A stretch of 64,000 nucleotides of DNA. Source: Acheta domesticus (Eukaryota; Arthropoda; Insecta; Orthoptera; Gryllidae). Below the pieces are notes generated by a model, which did no database searches, was not told the origin of the DNA, and saw only the letters and a list, made by a program, of their open reading frames with translations. This document shows positions 43,985-56,037 of this stretch, piece by piece. A program made the translations under genes and the position numbers. The stretch is from assembly GCA_031308135.1 (NCBI GenBank), contig JAHLJT010008756.1:70901821-70965820 (forward strand), read 5' to 3'. Position 1 is the first letter of the stretch. Every line of letters begins with the position of its first letter.

Positions 43985-44660
43985 CAAAGCAGTGAAGTAT
44001 TTGAGGCTTCACGTTTCCGTATTCTCGAGATACGTTTCGTTTTCTCCAGGCTTCGCGTTTCAAGACTTCTCGAGGCTTCACTTCTCGTTTCAATCTTCAG
44101 GTTTCAATTTTGTAGGCTTCCCTTCTCGACGCTTCACTGCTCTATGCTTCACAACGCTTCACTTCTCGACACTCCCCTTCTTGGCTCTTCACTTCCCGAC
44201 ACTACCGTTCTTGGCTCTTCACTTCCCGACACTACCGTTCTTGGCTCTTCACTTCTCAACAATCCCCTTCTTGGCTTTTCACTTCTCAACCCTCCCCTTC
44301 TTGGTTCTTCACTTCTCGACACTCCCCTTCCTGACTCTTCACTTCTCGACACTTCACTTCTCAATGCTTCTTCTTTTGTCGAGACTTCACTTCAAAAGGA
44401 CCCATTTCTAAAGATTTCAGTTAAACAGATTTCAGCTATTAACATTTGAGTTATCGAGATTTCAATTTTCAAGTTTGCAGACATCGTGTTATCAATTATC
44501 TTGGATCAACCTGTCGAGGACCTCAAGTTCCCGATTTTCAAGAGTTACCACTAATGTTTACGAGTTATCAAAATTTGAATTGACAAGCTACGAATTATGA
44601 ATATTCGAGATATCAAGTAACAAAGATTGGAATCAACAAGAGATTCAAGTTATTGAGGTT
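43985..44660. repeat. Drifting minisatellite with 30-bp core
   Basis: At 44150-44350 a 30-bp unit (CTTCACTTCTCGACACTCCC plus CTTCTTGGCT) is repeated about six to seven times; TTGGCTCTTC recurs at 44181, 44211 and 44241. On the left (43985-44150) are looser variants (GAGGCTTCAC, TTCTCG), and on the right (44400-44660) the same style continues as GAGATTTCAATTTTCAAGTT and GAGTTATCAAAATTTGAATT variants. The 139-codon plus frame (43992-44411) with a 10-residue repeat is a by-product of the 30-bp period. Confidence 0.8.
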
Positions 44661-44667
44661 CGGGCTC

Positions 44668-45015
44668 CATTGCATTAATAAATGCGCGGGCACGCCCCAC
44701 CCCGCCGCGTGCACAAAACCGCCGGCGCGGGCCTTTCCTCGCGCCTTGTACGGAATCCGCGGGGCGCTTTGAGGCGGGCCGCTGCAAAAAGGGCGGATGC
44801 CTTCCATTGCGCTACATATCGCCTCCCGGGGGCGCCGGCGCGCGTACATCAACGGGCAGCGCCTTTGAGGGCGGCGGCGGCCGGCGCGGCGGGCCAGCGG
44901 CTCTTTTTTCTCCAAGATCTCGACGTACCGCCTACGAGGGTCTCGTCGCCATCGTCACCCACCAAGAGGATCGTATCACTCTCACGCAGACGTGTCGTCA
45001 TTTGGTTCGTCCACC
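44668..45015. other. GC-rich island
   Basis: Strongly CpG-rich to about 44915. It begins with CATTGCATTAATAAATGCGC and contains GCTGCAAAAAGGGCGGATGC. Open frames of 77-125 codons lack domains. Candidate promoter or regulatory island by composition. Confidence 0.3.
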
Positions 45016-48000
45016 GAAGACCACTCTCCTTTCATTGTAGCTCTTGTAAATGTGATTAGGATTAGCATGGTTTCCTCGGGATGAAGCTGAGTGATGGTGG
45101 GTTTGGAGGCAACGGAGAAACAAGACGTGACGACTGGCTCTATTAAGAATTGTTGGTGTATTCAGTATATTAAGTTGTGTACAATTTCATTGTTTGCTAA
45201 TTAAATAATTCTGTTTCGTAAAGTACATTTTAATTCACCAAAAAACAAACGACACAATTGCTATCATAAGTGGAGTAAAGATTAGTAACATGTAGTGAAT
45301 CCGAAGTCAGTTTATTGAACAAAATTGCTTATTAGTAAATCATATTTTTACTTGATTATTGTTACATATGTTAACCAGGAAAATGCAAATATTCTAGCAT
45401 ATTTTCACATTTCATTTGCAATTTATTCAATACATTTGTTTGAAATTATGCTTGGAAGGCAATTTTTATATTTACTGCAAAATCGTTTAGAAGCACATCT
45501 AGATTAACTTTAGAACTACTAGGTCCAAGATGATCTTCCTTTCTTCTAATGTTGAGGGGTAGAGATGTTATTTTATATTTGAAAATTTGAAAACAGTATT
45601 GTTTTAAACTACAACTTTGTAATAATCAGTTGTCAGCAAATGATATTGTCCTTACATTCAGTTACTTAAAAAGAAACTATTTTCAAAGAAACTATAAAAC
45701 AAGAAATTATTGAATATTGTTCTTAAGTTAATATTAAAAATAAGTTAATTGCAATTTGTATTTGTGAAATTTAATTGCATATTATTTGCTCTATTTTTAT
45801 CTTTTTAATTAATTTGTAGCCCATAATTTTTTTGATATTTTGAATGCTTTTAGTTCATATGCATGTACATAGTTAGGTACATGTTACTCCGTACAAATCC
45901 TAGTCCTGCTCAATACATTACCTCCAAAGACACATTTCGTCTCAAACTCTTTAGAAAAATCGTGTATTTTTTTGTCTTCTTCAACCGAATCATCTATTAG
46001 ATTTTGAATTTAGAAATAGCAATCACCCGTTTTCGGTACTCCCAACATTATTATTAATCATCTTCGTTTCCCAGTAATTATATACAAAATCATCAATTAA
46101 TCAGGAACCATCATTGTCATTGCCCAGTGATCGTTCTCTAATTAACTTCCATTTCAGATTATGAGAGAGAAATGAATGGCTAGGAAAGTGAATGAGATTC
46201 TTGTATGATGATAGAACAAGTAGGGTTTAAAAACAAAGGGGACTTTGAGTGGGAGAAGAGGAAAACGAGGACAGCAAAACATGGAGGTTGAAGGTTGAGG
46301 AGTCAAGAATAACAGTGAAGAGACAGAAGGCAGAGACAGAGAAGATGCAGAAAAGAGCAAGTAATGATTTGGTTTGATTTAAGTGAATTGAATTGGTATC
46401 TCGATTAAATGGTGAAATGGAGGCTATGGTCGTTTCATACGCTAGAGCACACACTTGGAAAATAATGCGAGAAAAACTGATAATAAATTATTTTACAACA
46501 CTGATAACTCGATAACTGACTAACATATAATGGCTAGTAAAAATTGAATACAATATTTATTCGTTAATAGACTATTATTTCACTTCTGAGAAATTGGACT
46601 AAAATGATGACCCTTGTATATAAAATTCCAATAATGTGGACAAGCAGCTGGTTCTTGCGGGAAATTTTGTTTTTTCTTGAATCTAATCACATCACCATAT
46701 CATAGATCCCTTAATCATTACCGATTAATCATAATAATATTAAATATCATGAATATGTGAAAGCTCTTATGCAAAAATGTATATTAATTATTTAAAAATA
46801 TAGTCTATGTAGGGAATTTGTTTGAAAATTTCCTGAGTCCCACGAACTTTCTTCTTGGGGGAGAACTTGCGGGAGAATGTTTATCCCCAAACTCGACCCA
46901 CAGTTCTCAGTCCGATCTTCGATCTATGGAGTATCATAACCTCAAAAATGTTGATAATGTGCTAAGGTTTTACATGCTCGATCATTGTCCCACCTTATGC
47001 ATGATCGTTATTGTGAACAATTTCTTAATTTGCATTATAAGAGCTCCTAGAGATGAAACTTTTTTGTCTCCCATAATCACCGTCACGAGTGACAAGTCTT
47101 ATAAATTTGCGACGAACCCTGACAGCGGGTATATGGATTTTTATTAGCGCGAGTGTCGTCTCAGGACATATATTGTGGGTCATCTAACAGACCCTCAATT
47201 TTTGAGAATGAGAAAATTTTCAAAATATTAAATAATTAATACAACATTTTATAACCGTTTCATTGGTGCAGTAATTAAAATTGACACTAATAGATGCGTA
47301 AAACTTAACAATATTATTTTTATCTGGAAGAAGTATTCTGAACTCAAAGAAGATGTAATTATGTTGCTTCTCTCTCAAGATAGTTTTTCCTTCATGCAGA
47401 TAGACGCTGGATCTCACATCCGGCGAGGGATAAATTCCGGTGCCTCCAGACATTCATTAAATTCATTCATTAAATTAATGGGAAAAAGATCATAGCAATA
47501 CAAGGTCCCGTAAACATCAAGATAACCTTATTTACTCAACAAGACCACAGAACTCAAGAGACCACAGAATTATGAAAACGTGCACAAAATTCACTTCTCC
47601 CCATAGCTCGCCACACGCAGTTTTTAACTGTTTTTGTCGTAAATAAATAAATAAAAAATAAATAAAAACAAATCATAATATCTACCTTCAGATAGGCCGT
47701 AGTAAACGGGAATAAAGCAGTGTGTGTTGTTACTGCTTGACAACAGATGTGAGTAGTTTCTGATGTTTACAAATTTTCAAGCCGTTAAAGATTTAGCTTT
47801 TAAGAAAACGAGGGAGAATTTACTTAGTTACTACTTAGAATGCATGTGATTAGGCTGAATGACATCCAGAGAAAATCCTTAAATGTCACATCAAGAGAAA
47901 CAATTGCTCGACAAATGCTACGGACATATGAAAAATGTACATTAATTAAAGAATGGTTTATGAAAAGTGACCAGGGGATGAAAATAATTGTTAATGATAA

Positions 48001-48175
48001 CTAATTTCTTGAAAATTCTTTGATGTAGGAAACATCCCTTCCTAAGGTAAGAGTTTTTATTTATGGCATTGATCTCAAATGACTAAGGAAGTATCACAAG
48101 TTCCCAAAATATTTCTGACATTCCACCCACACATTTTGACCTACTGTAAAAATTAACCAACCTAATAACTAAGTC
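45016..48175. other. AT-rich DNA, no gene recognised
   Basis: Short ORFs, a GA-rich stretch near 46210-46370 and AAATAAATAAATA-type runs near 47640-47670. No RNA gene or repeat copy recognised. Confidence 0.45.
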
Positions 48176-48179
48176 ATAA

Positions 48180-49205
48180 TTTTCAACGTCTTTGTCATCC
48201 TTCACTCTGCACATCACCTCCACCCACACCATCAACAACACTACGGCAATTACCGCCATCATCTCCCAACATCCACCACCGTGGCCACTTGCTACACCAC
48301 CCGCCATTATTGTCACCATTACGGGCACCGCCACCGGCGCACTCATTCGTCTCTGCCCCTCCCCTCCCACATCCTCCCCCACCGCCCCTCCTCCGCGCAC
48401 CGCGACACACCTTCGCTTTGTTCGTGGCTGACGCCATCCGTCAACGTCAGAGCGCGCGCATGCCGCTCGGGCCGCTGGTGCCCTTCTTCTGAGCCGCCCC
48501 GCCCGACCGCGCCTCCCGCTACAATCTCTACCTGATTCATTGAGCCCGCCCCAAACCGGTGCTAAGTTTTTCGCAGAAAATCGCTTTTTAATTGATTAAT
48601 GTCGGTTGTACTACTTTTGATAATTGGAGCCCACCCGATTACTTATAGGCTGCGTGAGCCGGATACCCGATGCGCCAAACACACGGACCGAAACTCTGCC
48701 CGTCGTGCTCGCCACGCCAGAGGTCGTTCGTTAATTTTTGCCCGGTTCCCATGCCACAACGGCGACGCGTAAATCTTGATATGCTTTTTAAGGCTTTGCG
48801 ACTCGGACTCTGCGACGGTTTTTGGTCGACCCGCGCTGTTTGGGAGGCGTAATGTGTCGAATTTTGAGTCCCAGCAGTCGGCGGCGTCTGGGTGTCCCGG
48901 CTGGGTCTTGATGAGAGTCTCGGCGCGGACGGTTCACAATGAATATGGACGAGTTCGGGCTCTAATTGTTGCCGCGGTCGGAGTGGACGAGTGGACGATC
49001 CTCGAAAGGGAAACGACGTGACGGCGGTCGTGGTGGATTGCGAGCTATTTTGCGCAAGGAAGTCTTAAGTAGTCCTCCTCGTCTCTCCCTCCCGCCGATG
49101 AAAAAAAAAAACGCATCGATGGCGGCGAGCTAGAGGCTGGTTTTGTGAGCGTCCGCAGCGTGTCGGTCGAACATGGCGGAATGTAACGAAGCCCGAGTAT
49201 GGGAC
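48180..49205. other. GC-rich island about 1 kb long
   Basis: C-rich and CpG-rich DNA from about 48180 to 48540, then non-repetitive CpG-containing sequence to about 49205. It holds several homeodomain-like AT cores within GC-rich context (TTTTTAATTGATTAATGTCG at 48585, TTTTGATAATTGG at 48615, GTTCGTTAATTTTTG near 48726). Overlapping frames of 60-105 codons have no recognised domain. It may be a promoter or enhancer region; that is inference. Confidence 0.35.
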
Positions 49206-50550
49206 CCCGTTTAAGCCGCACTCGTTGAATGGAGTGTAATGGTTAAAAACGAGCGTCGTTTTTCTCGGAATTCTAAAATGAGAGAGTCCGCTCTCGAGAA
49301 AACTAAAAGACCCGTCGGACGAAACGGTGCTCTTACAAGATGACTGAAATTACGCAATGAATCACATTCACACTTGTAAATTCCGCCTCTTAATTTTATT
49401 TCATATTTAGTGAGAATGTGACCTATGCACCTTCTTCAGTGCGGCCCAACTTCTCATGAAAGCGATGACGAAATCACCTGTGTCAGGCAGAAGGAATGGT
49501 CGAAAAAGAGACAAATACGCACTATAGGATCTTCGCCAACAGGCAGATTGCACACACATGTAGCCCAGACATTCTTAAATTCTCTAACATTTTCTTCTAG
49601 TGAATCGGATTTGGAGTTAAGAATGAAGATAATATGTACAGAACAAAACACAAATCTTGTTGAACTGAAACAAAATGTTCTCACCCTTGAACAAATTGGT
49701 AACTATTGAATGTTAAAAGGTACAATAAACAGTCGTGGATTTATACCACTTCCTCTTAAATTTAATTTATTTTTATTTTTTATTCAAATAATTAAAATTA
49801 ACAATCTATTGAACTTTGAGTTGGGGAATATTCTTAGTTTAATTCCGAAATGTATTACTGAAAATTTGTTGTTATTGGCAGAATGTATTTTCTTAGACAC
49901 ATCAAAATATCAAATCAAAACGGACCAGAAATAAAAATCACTGGAAAATCTGTGATTTTAAAAGCAATGTAAAAACCGATGCAATTATTAAATACGTTTA
50001 AAACAAAGTTAAAATACAATGTTAAAGTATTATTACTCGATTTTTAGCAACGTAGTACACTGAGAAATTCAAGCATAACAAACTCATCCCTTGCGAATAC
50101 ATCGCACAAAAAGGAAAAACATTAGAAAAGTTACAATAGAAAAATACTTCATATGGACAACATAGAAACCCAAATCCCCGTAGTATGTAGTTTCATGTCG
50201 TCCAGAACTTATTCTTCAAGACTAAAGGCGTGAAAGAGATTTATAGATTCTGCCTCAATAGAGTTATTGTACCCACAATACAGTGAACGCATTTAAACCT
50301 GATTCTGAAAAATGTAACTAATGTTTTATATTTCAAATATCAGTGTAAGTAGTATGTTGTATTAGTATGTAGTATGTTGTAGACTATCGTAGCTTATCCT
50401 TCCAGTCACCTTCATATACAAACGCTAATATTTACGTATTATGTAATCACCGATTTTTACTTTCCCGTATACATACGCATATACGGGATACGGGTCCTGA
50501 AACGAAAAGTGAATAAAACCAGTTGCTAAATTAAGAGAAAAAAATTACCT
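49206..50550. other. AT-rich DNA, no gene recognised
   Basis: ORFs up to 94 codons with no motif; short GTAGTATGTTGTATTAGTATGT-like local repetition near 50345-50385. Confidence 0.4.
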
Positions 50551-50554
50551 CACT

Positions 50555-51720
50555 CGTGGTGTTGCCAGATCCCTGTTTTGTGGGTCCTTGATACTGAAAA
50601 ACTAATTGAAAGCAAAACGTCCGTCCTTCCGTCCGTCCGTACTTCTGTAAACACTACTAGCGCCTAAACCATACGATTTTTTCCAAATTGAAGAAACCCC
50701 TGTCGATCTGGCTCCAGTCGAAGCTTTGAGATTTTGAAAAACATTCTTGAAACTTTAGGGGTACTTTACATGAATCCCCCTGGCATTTTCAAACTTTTCT
50801 CAAAAGCGGCTCCAATTTTTTTTTGAAATTTCTTGTTAGAATAGATTAAAATGCACTTATTAAGGTGGAATAGGTCCTAATTACACGGTTAACTCTGAAT
50901 TTTCGAAAATTGCAAAAGTTTGAATTTTCTTCGGTTTCTTCCTACAATTACAAAATTACGATAGATTTTCCTTCAAAAATTTTTTCCATTGTACGTTCTT
51001 TCATTAAGGTCATATAGGTATTTTTTTTAAAATTTTAGTAGTTTTCGCGCAATATTGAGTGCAATATGCGTACTTTTAAAAAATTACAAAAACGATTCCA
51101 ATTATTTTCTTTAAATTTTTGGTAAGGATAGTGCCTAATGCACTCTATGAGATGATACAAACGCCATTTTTTCTCTATTCCTTCGGTTTCTCAAAAATTA
51201 AATTTTTCTGACTAGTCTCTCAAGTCGTTAATATTTACATTAGCGGCGATTTGTTCACATTATTATATTTATGAATACATGTGCTGTGAATAATGTCAAG
51301 TAAAGTTTGTCGAAAACTAAACCGTTTTCTGCGAAAACAGCTCAAATTCCTTATAGAAACGTTCAAACGCCATTTTCTCGAGAATTGCTCCAATTTTTTT
51401 CTTCAAGCTTTTCGAACGGATAGTGCTAATTGCTCTATTTAATATGACGTCAAGTTCATAATGGGGTATTTTCTTGTTTTTCCACAAATTATACATTTAG
51501 TTTGAAAGATCTCTCACACCATTGATATACACATTTCCAGCAATGTGTAAACACCATTGTACTTGTGAGTGTACGTGCTTCAAATGATTTCTAATGAAGT
51601 TTTTCGAAGTCACAAAAGATTCTTGTGAAAACGAGCTTCAATTTTAGCATTTACAGTAGCGCTTAAACACCACTGTCTTAAAATGTGCTCCAAATTTTTC
51701 AAAGAAAATTGCCATTTAAG
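50555..51720 (-). repeat. Unclassified interspersed repeat, copy 3 (minus)
   Basis: Reverse-complement copy of the family at 10745 and 13190: on minus it reads GGACGGACGTTTTGC near 50620, TATCAAGGACCCACAAAACA near 50585, and an AAGTACCCC block near 50765. It is longer than the other copies and has internal tandem subrepeats about 293 bp apart: AATAATGTCAAGTAAAGTTT at 51291 compares with GATTTCTAATGAAGTTTTTC near 51585, and GGTAAGGATAGTGCCTAATG near 51121 with CGAACGGATAGTGCTAATTG near 51414. Confidence 0.65.
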
Positions 51721-51916
51721 ACGAGGTTTTACTGTTCTTTAATATTCTTAAAATTAGATTTGCGTTCCACCGTTAAGAAACCGAAAAATTACGAAAATGT
51801 CAAAACTTTGGGCAGCGATGGATAGCAGCTGGCAAGAGTTTATGTCTCAAGTTCGAATAGCTAGCCGAGAACAAAGGAAACAGAAAACTAATACGGGAAA
51901 GTGTGTCATGCTTTAG

Positions 51917-52260
51917 CACCACCAGTTTGGTAAGGGATACATGTGTCAGTGTTGCGGGACATTGCGTTATATATACTCATTAATCTTTGGGTACAAAAGA
52001 AGTCAATCTTCAGACTTAAAAGTCGCTATCTTCGCTTCGTCAACTACAACCTCATGATGCAACAGCATCTTTGAATCATATGTAACCCCAAACTCACACC
52101 TTTGCTCGCGCTAATGACGAAATGTCTTCTGCATTGGACAGAATTTTCAACACGGATAACAAACGGACCTACACTACAATTATTGTATTGTAATTGGTAT
52201 TGAAAACGACATTACGACCAAATGATGACAGATAAGTGTTCATTCTATTTATTTTAATAT
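51917..52260 (+). repeat. Second dispersed repeat, copy 2
   Basis: Same orientation as 12738-13010: AGTTTGGTAAGGGATACATG, GGGACATTGCGTTATATATA, CTCATTAATCTTTGGG and a later ATAAGTGTTCATTCTATTT block. It lies just beyond the inverted copy of the other repeat, as the first copy lies between the two plus copies, so the two repeats may belong to one larger element. Confidence 0.5.
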
Positions 52261-53035
52261 ATTATTACTTTTATTGTAAAACCAATAAATACAGACCAGT
52301 GATATCATATCTAGGGCTTACTTTCTTTCATTTAAAGAAAAAATATGAATATTTGGTTGGATAGAAAAAAATTATTTCTAAAAGAAAAACTCTAGCATTT
52401 ACGTAGACAATTCCCACCATATAACAGAAAGTTCAAACTTAAAAAATAGTATTTGTTTCTTTGGTGATGATATTATATCACCATTTCATCGACCACCACT
52501 AGAAGTCATAGCCAGTTAATAAGTCTTAACATGAAAAATTAGAAGATACTAACATATTTTCATTCGTTGGTATGTGAACAATATTATTTTTAATTATTCA
52601 AATTACCCGAAAAAAATACTGAAGAAATTCTTAAATAATCACGGTCACTTATAGAATTTCCAAGAAAGAAGAACTCTTTGGCATCATTGTACACTCGCAT
52701 TTAAAAAGCTGCACCCGGCATGCTGGTGTTACCAGCCCGTCGCACGCAAGAGATATAGATACCATCCGAACGGCGCCAAATAGTGGCTCCATTTAAGCGA
52801 GAACGAAGTGTCTGTGCACCCGATCCACATACAATGAGCAGCGATTACATCAAATGGGGCTGGTCCATTCGAAACGCCCTGAGGTTCCCATAAGTCTCCG
52901 TAATGTCCCTCCGGATTGCCGGCGCACTCGAGTAGATAATCTCAGACAGTTAGTACACTGATAGTATTTGCATATCCTTTTATAAGGGCTGGATAGAAAT
53001 CTTGAACAATTCGGGTCATTAGTTAAAGATGACAG
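52261..53035. other. AT-rich DNA then GC-balanced segment
   Basis: AT-rich to about 52680. At about 52700-52960 the sequence is GC-balanced and non-repetitive (for example GAACGGCGCCAAATAGTGGC at 52770); no ORF with domain except the C-terminal end of a low-complexity minus frame. Possible regulatory sequence, by composition only. Confidence 0.3.
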
Positions 53036-53089
53036 CTGGATGGGGCGATTTGTTGCGTGGCCGGCCGGTCGGTTGTGCTTATTGTGTGC

Positions 53090-53405
53090 CGCACAGGCGG
53101 CCGCGGCGGTGGCGGCAGCAGCGGTGGCAGAAGTGGTGGTGATGGGAAAGATGATGGCGGTGGGATGGCTGCGGCAAGAGCAGCGGCGGCATGACAGTAG
53201 TGGCGGAGGCGGTGGTGATGGTGGTTGTGATGGTAGAGATGGTGGTGGTGGTAGTGATGATTGTGGTGGTGGTGATGGTGGTTGTGGCGGCGGTGGCAGC
53301 AGTGGCGGCGATGACGGCGAAAACGACGGTCGCGACGGAGGCGGTGGCGGCAGTGGTGGTGATGTTGACGGTGATGGTGGTGACGATAGCATCGGGAGCG
53401 TTTGA
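53090..53405. repeat. GGT/GGC trinucleotide-type repeat
   Basis: Plus strand is a degenerate run of GGTGGT, GGCGGC, GATGGT and GCGGCA triplets. It yields Gly-rich (53040-53405) and Val-rich frames on plus and Pro- and His-rich frames of 130-187 codons on minus (52850-53413). These mirror each other and have no unique domain, so I do not call a gene. Confidence 0.8.
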
Positions 53406-55120
53406 GATGGCACAAAGAGTTAATGAAGGAAGTGATAGCGGCAGGAGCAGAGTTCGTTGCTTGTAGTCCGAGGTACAGTGGTAAAGAAATATTGCAAATG
53501 TTCGTTAGTATAGATGTGGATGGTAGCAGTGAAAAAATAGTGAAGTGAAGATACAGATGGAAAGTTGTAGTGGATGATGATCGAATGGAATGATCGGTTT
53601 GTTCGGTTAATAGTACAGGAAAGGAGATGATAAAATTTTTTCTGTGATATATTGGTTGATCGTATTTGAGAATATACTGTAGGAACAGATACGTCTACTC
53701 ACTTTAGTTGTAGAAATACAAATACAGTCGAGCAAGCGGCAATTTCTTCATCAATGACCGGTGTAATCATTATTTGGTTTCAAGACCTAAGGGGATTTCT
53801 CAATTACGCAAAACCTGATACAAAACTGCGTGGTTGTAATCAAACGAATTGTGGCAATACGTAGTCTAACGATAAATACCCAGTACCCCGCACCGAGAAG
53901 AGCTAAATACCCAAAAATATAAAAAGTTAAAATGGTCTAACAGTGACATCATAGTGTAACCCAACTTTCGGCGTTTCTGTCAACCCGTGTTACGGACTTT
54001 GGGAGCCCTAAAGGCCCTGGAACCTTCTAACGTCCTTCGTTATGTAGTTTACGGTATAAAATAGTAACTTGAGTCCTAGGAGACAAAACTTGTTCTTACA
54101 GACCACATATTCAGGGGAAATGGATATTGCGGGTTGCCTGTACGTCTAAGAATTTAACAATTTTTCATCTTGAAACTCTTTGATGTAGAACCTGGGGGGG
54201 GGGGTTATTCCCTGTCCTGAATTAATTCACTTACGGAATTTTATGCCTATAGTTTTAAATAAATGGAGAAATCCCGCATTTTCCCTTTGCATATTATGTA
54301 TAGTGGGGATAAGATTGAAAAAAAGGACTTATGATGGCTCCACATCACATATTTAACAAAGACTGTTGTAGATTTATTGATCCTGATGACATAGTGAATT
54401 AAATTGTCGGAGAGCGAGTTCAAAAAGATGGAATCGATATCTAATGCTGGATTTTCAAATTCAACTACTAAATTTCATTTCATAAACTCCTTCACAAATT
54501 TCTCAATATTTTCTTCTTTCATTTATAATATCTTCCAAAATCAAAACCAGAAAAGACGGCAAACCTCGTTAACTCTGGAATATGACTGGAGCCTCTATAT
54601 GAAGAATGAAATTAATTTTTTGGTTGTAAAATTACATAATTGAAATGGAAAGTAAATACACTAAAATCTCCGAATCTCCTACTCTCGTCAGGAATTTTCT
54701 GAATCATTAAGATTGGGCTTTTAATAGTTACGAGCCCAGTACTTGGTCCTGGGTTTGGGATTGTGGCAGGAGAGGAAAGAAGGGATTATGAGCGTGATGT
54801 GAGCCTTATTTCTAGGAAGTCACTTCGTTATTCGCTTGTAATGTATTAGGGATACCAGAGACATTACTGGTCAGAGGAGTCGTCCAAAGAATTAGATTCC
54901 GTAATATGCCACAAGCTAACTGACGTAAAATGAATCGTGTAAATGTTTGGCCAATTGCCATGATTCAACCCGCAGCTTCCCAACTTCTGTGTCACGGGGT
55001 CTTAAGGCACATCATTTACACTCGCCACTGTCGATGCTGGAACCAATAATAAAACCAATAAATAAGTAGACAAATAATGTAATTGTGAAATCAGATTTTC
55101 ATGAAGTGAAAATATTTTAT
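53406..55120. other. Unassigned DNA with a poly(G) run
   Basis: No gene recognised. A run of 11 G is at 54194-54204. ORFs are short. Confidence 0.45.
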
Positions 55121-55123
55121 CCC

Positions 55124-55188
55124 TCTAGGGTCCCAGCCCAGGACCTTTTGTAATTCAGACATGTGCTCCACTGACTGAGCTATGAAAT
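55124..55188 (-). mobile_element. tRNA-like SINE head (minus), third type
   Basis: On minus, TAGCTCAGTCAGTGG (55168-55182) matches the pol III A-box; about 35 bp later a degraded B-box region reads AGGTCCTGGGCTGGGACCC, where the usual TTCGA core is mutated. The order resembles heads of tRNA-derived insect SINEs ('TAGCTCAGTxGGTAGAGC...GGTCCTGGGTTCGA'). It is distinct from the long SINE family. Not a functional tRNA. Confidence 0.55.
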
Positions 55189-55252
55189 CATACATTATAT
55201 TTATGGAAATTTAACGATCTCACAGCGATCATAAAATTATACACGGTTATTG

Positions 55253-55300
55253 GCACGAAGGGTGAAGATTCCATTCCGTTTATTTTCACCCTTCATGCCA
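55253..55300. repeat. Short inverted repeat (hairpin)
   Basis: Arms of 15 bp, GGCACGAAGGGTGAA and TTCACCCTTCATGCC, pair at 14 of 15 positions around an 18-base spacer. It lies about 65 bp from the tRNA-like head at 55124-55188. Could be a small foldback remnant. Confidence 0.55.
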
Positions 55301-55359
55301 GTTGTACCAAGGTGTTATGACATTGAGTCATTTTATTGGATGCCTAATCCACTTGCCTT

Positions 55360-55625
55360 CTTCAGGAAATAGGAGATTGCTCGACTAATCGGAAGACGCC
55401 GCGTCTAGGTACTGCTGCCAATATTTCGGACGTCTTAAAGCCATCTTCCTGAGGAATACGATCGCCCTAGGAAGCATGACATTTTGCTCTGAGTCATGTC
55501 GCAGTATGACGGCTGAACGTTAGCAGTTGTAGTTGGCAGTCAGACGCGGCGTCTCCAGTACCTATTGACTGCGGCTATGGATGCCTCAGCTTTCAGGAAA
55601 CTGCTCTCCTCCTCGCAGAACTGCC
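55360..55625. repeat. GC-balanced segment with inverted repeats
   Basis: AGACGCCGCGTCT at about 55395 and AGACGCGGCGTCT at about 55542 are exact reverse complements, each followed or preceded by similar GGTACTG/CAGTACC blocks. The intervening text (AATATTTCGGACGTCTTAAA, GCCATCTTCCTGAGGAATAC) has the style of 3' regions of retroelements. The class is not resolved. Confidence 0.35.
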
Positions 55626-56037
55626 AACTACCTACAACTTGCACAACGACCGCTCACGAACTTCCTTCTGAACTTCCACCAGCAAAATTCTTCCCGTGCA
55701 AGCGTTGGCAAGCGTATGCGTGAGAATGTTGAAAGATCCGAGAGCAAGGTTTTCCAAACTTTTCCCATGGTGACACTGCAATGAATTTTAAAATGTTGTG
55801 CAAATCCTAACTCTCAAAGTACCTCAGAGTCACTCGATACCACACATTCACCCTTTAGATTTTAATAAAACCAGTTCATAGAAAAAAATGGTTGTTATGA
55901 AAAATTTAGTATCGTAAAATTTGATAAGAGTATTAGTAAAGTATTAGAATAGAGCGTTAACAAAGGACGCCATTACGAGTATTGTAATGTCACGATATGA
56001 ATATCGTACGATTTATCTAATTATAATTTTTATTTCA

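Noticed and set aside
44149..44364. Repeat protein in the 30-bp minisatellite on either strand
   Set aside because: The 30-bp period is a multiple of three and the frames show only the repeat, with no unique sequence.
52850..53413. 187-codon Pro-rich ORF on minus
   Set aside because: It is the complement of the GGT/GGC repeat.
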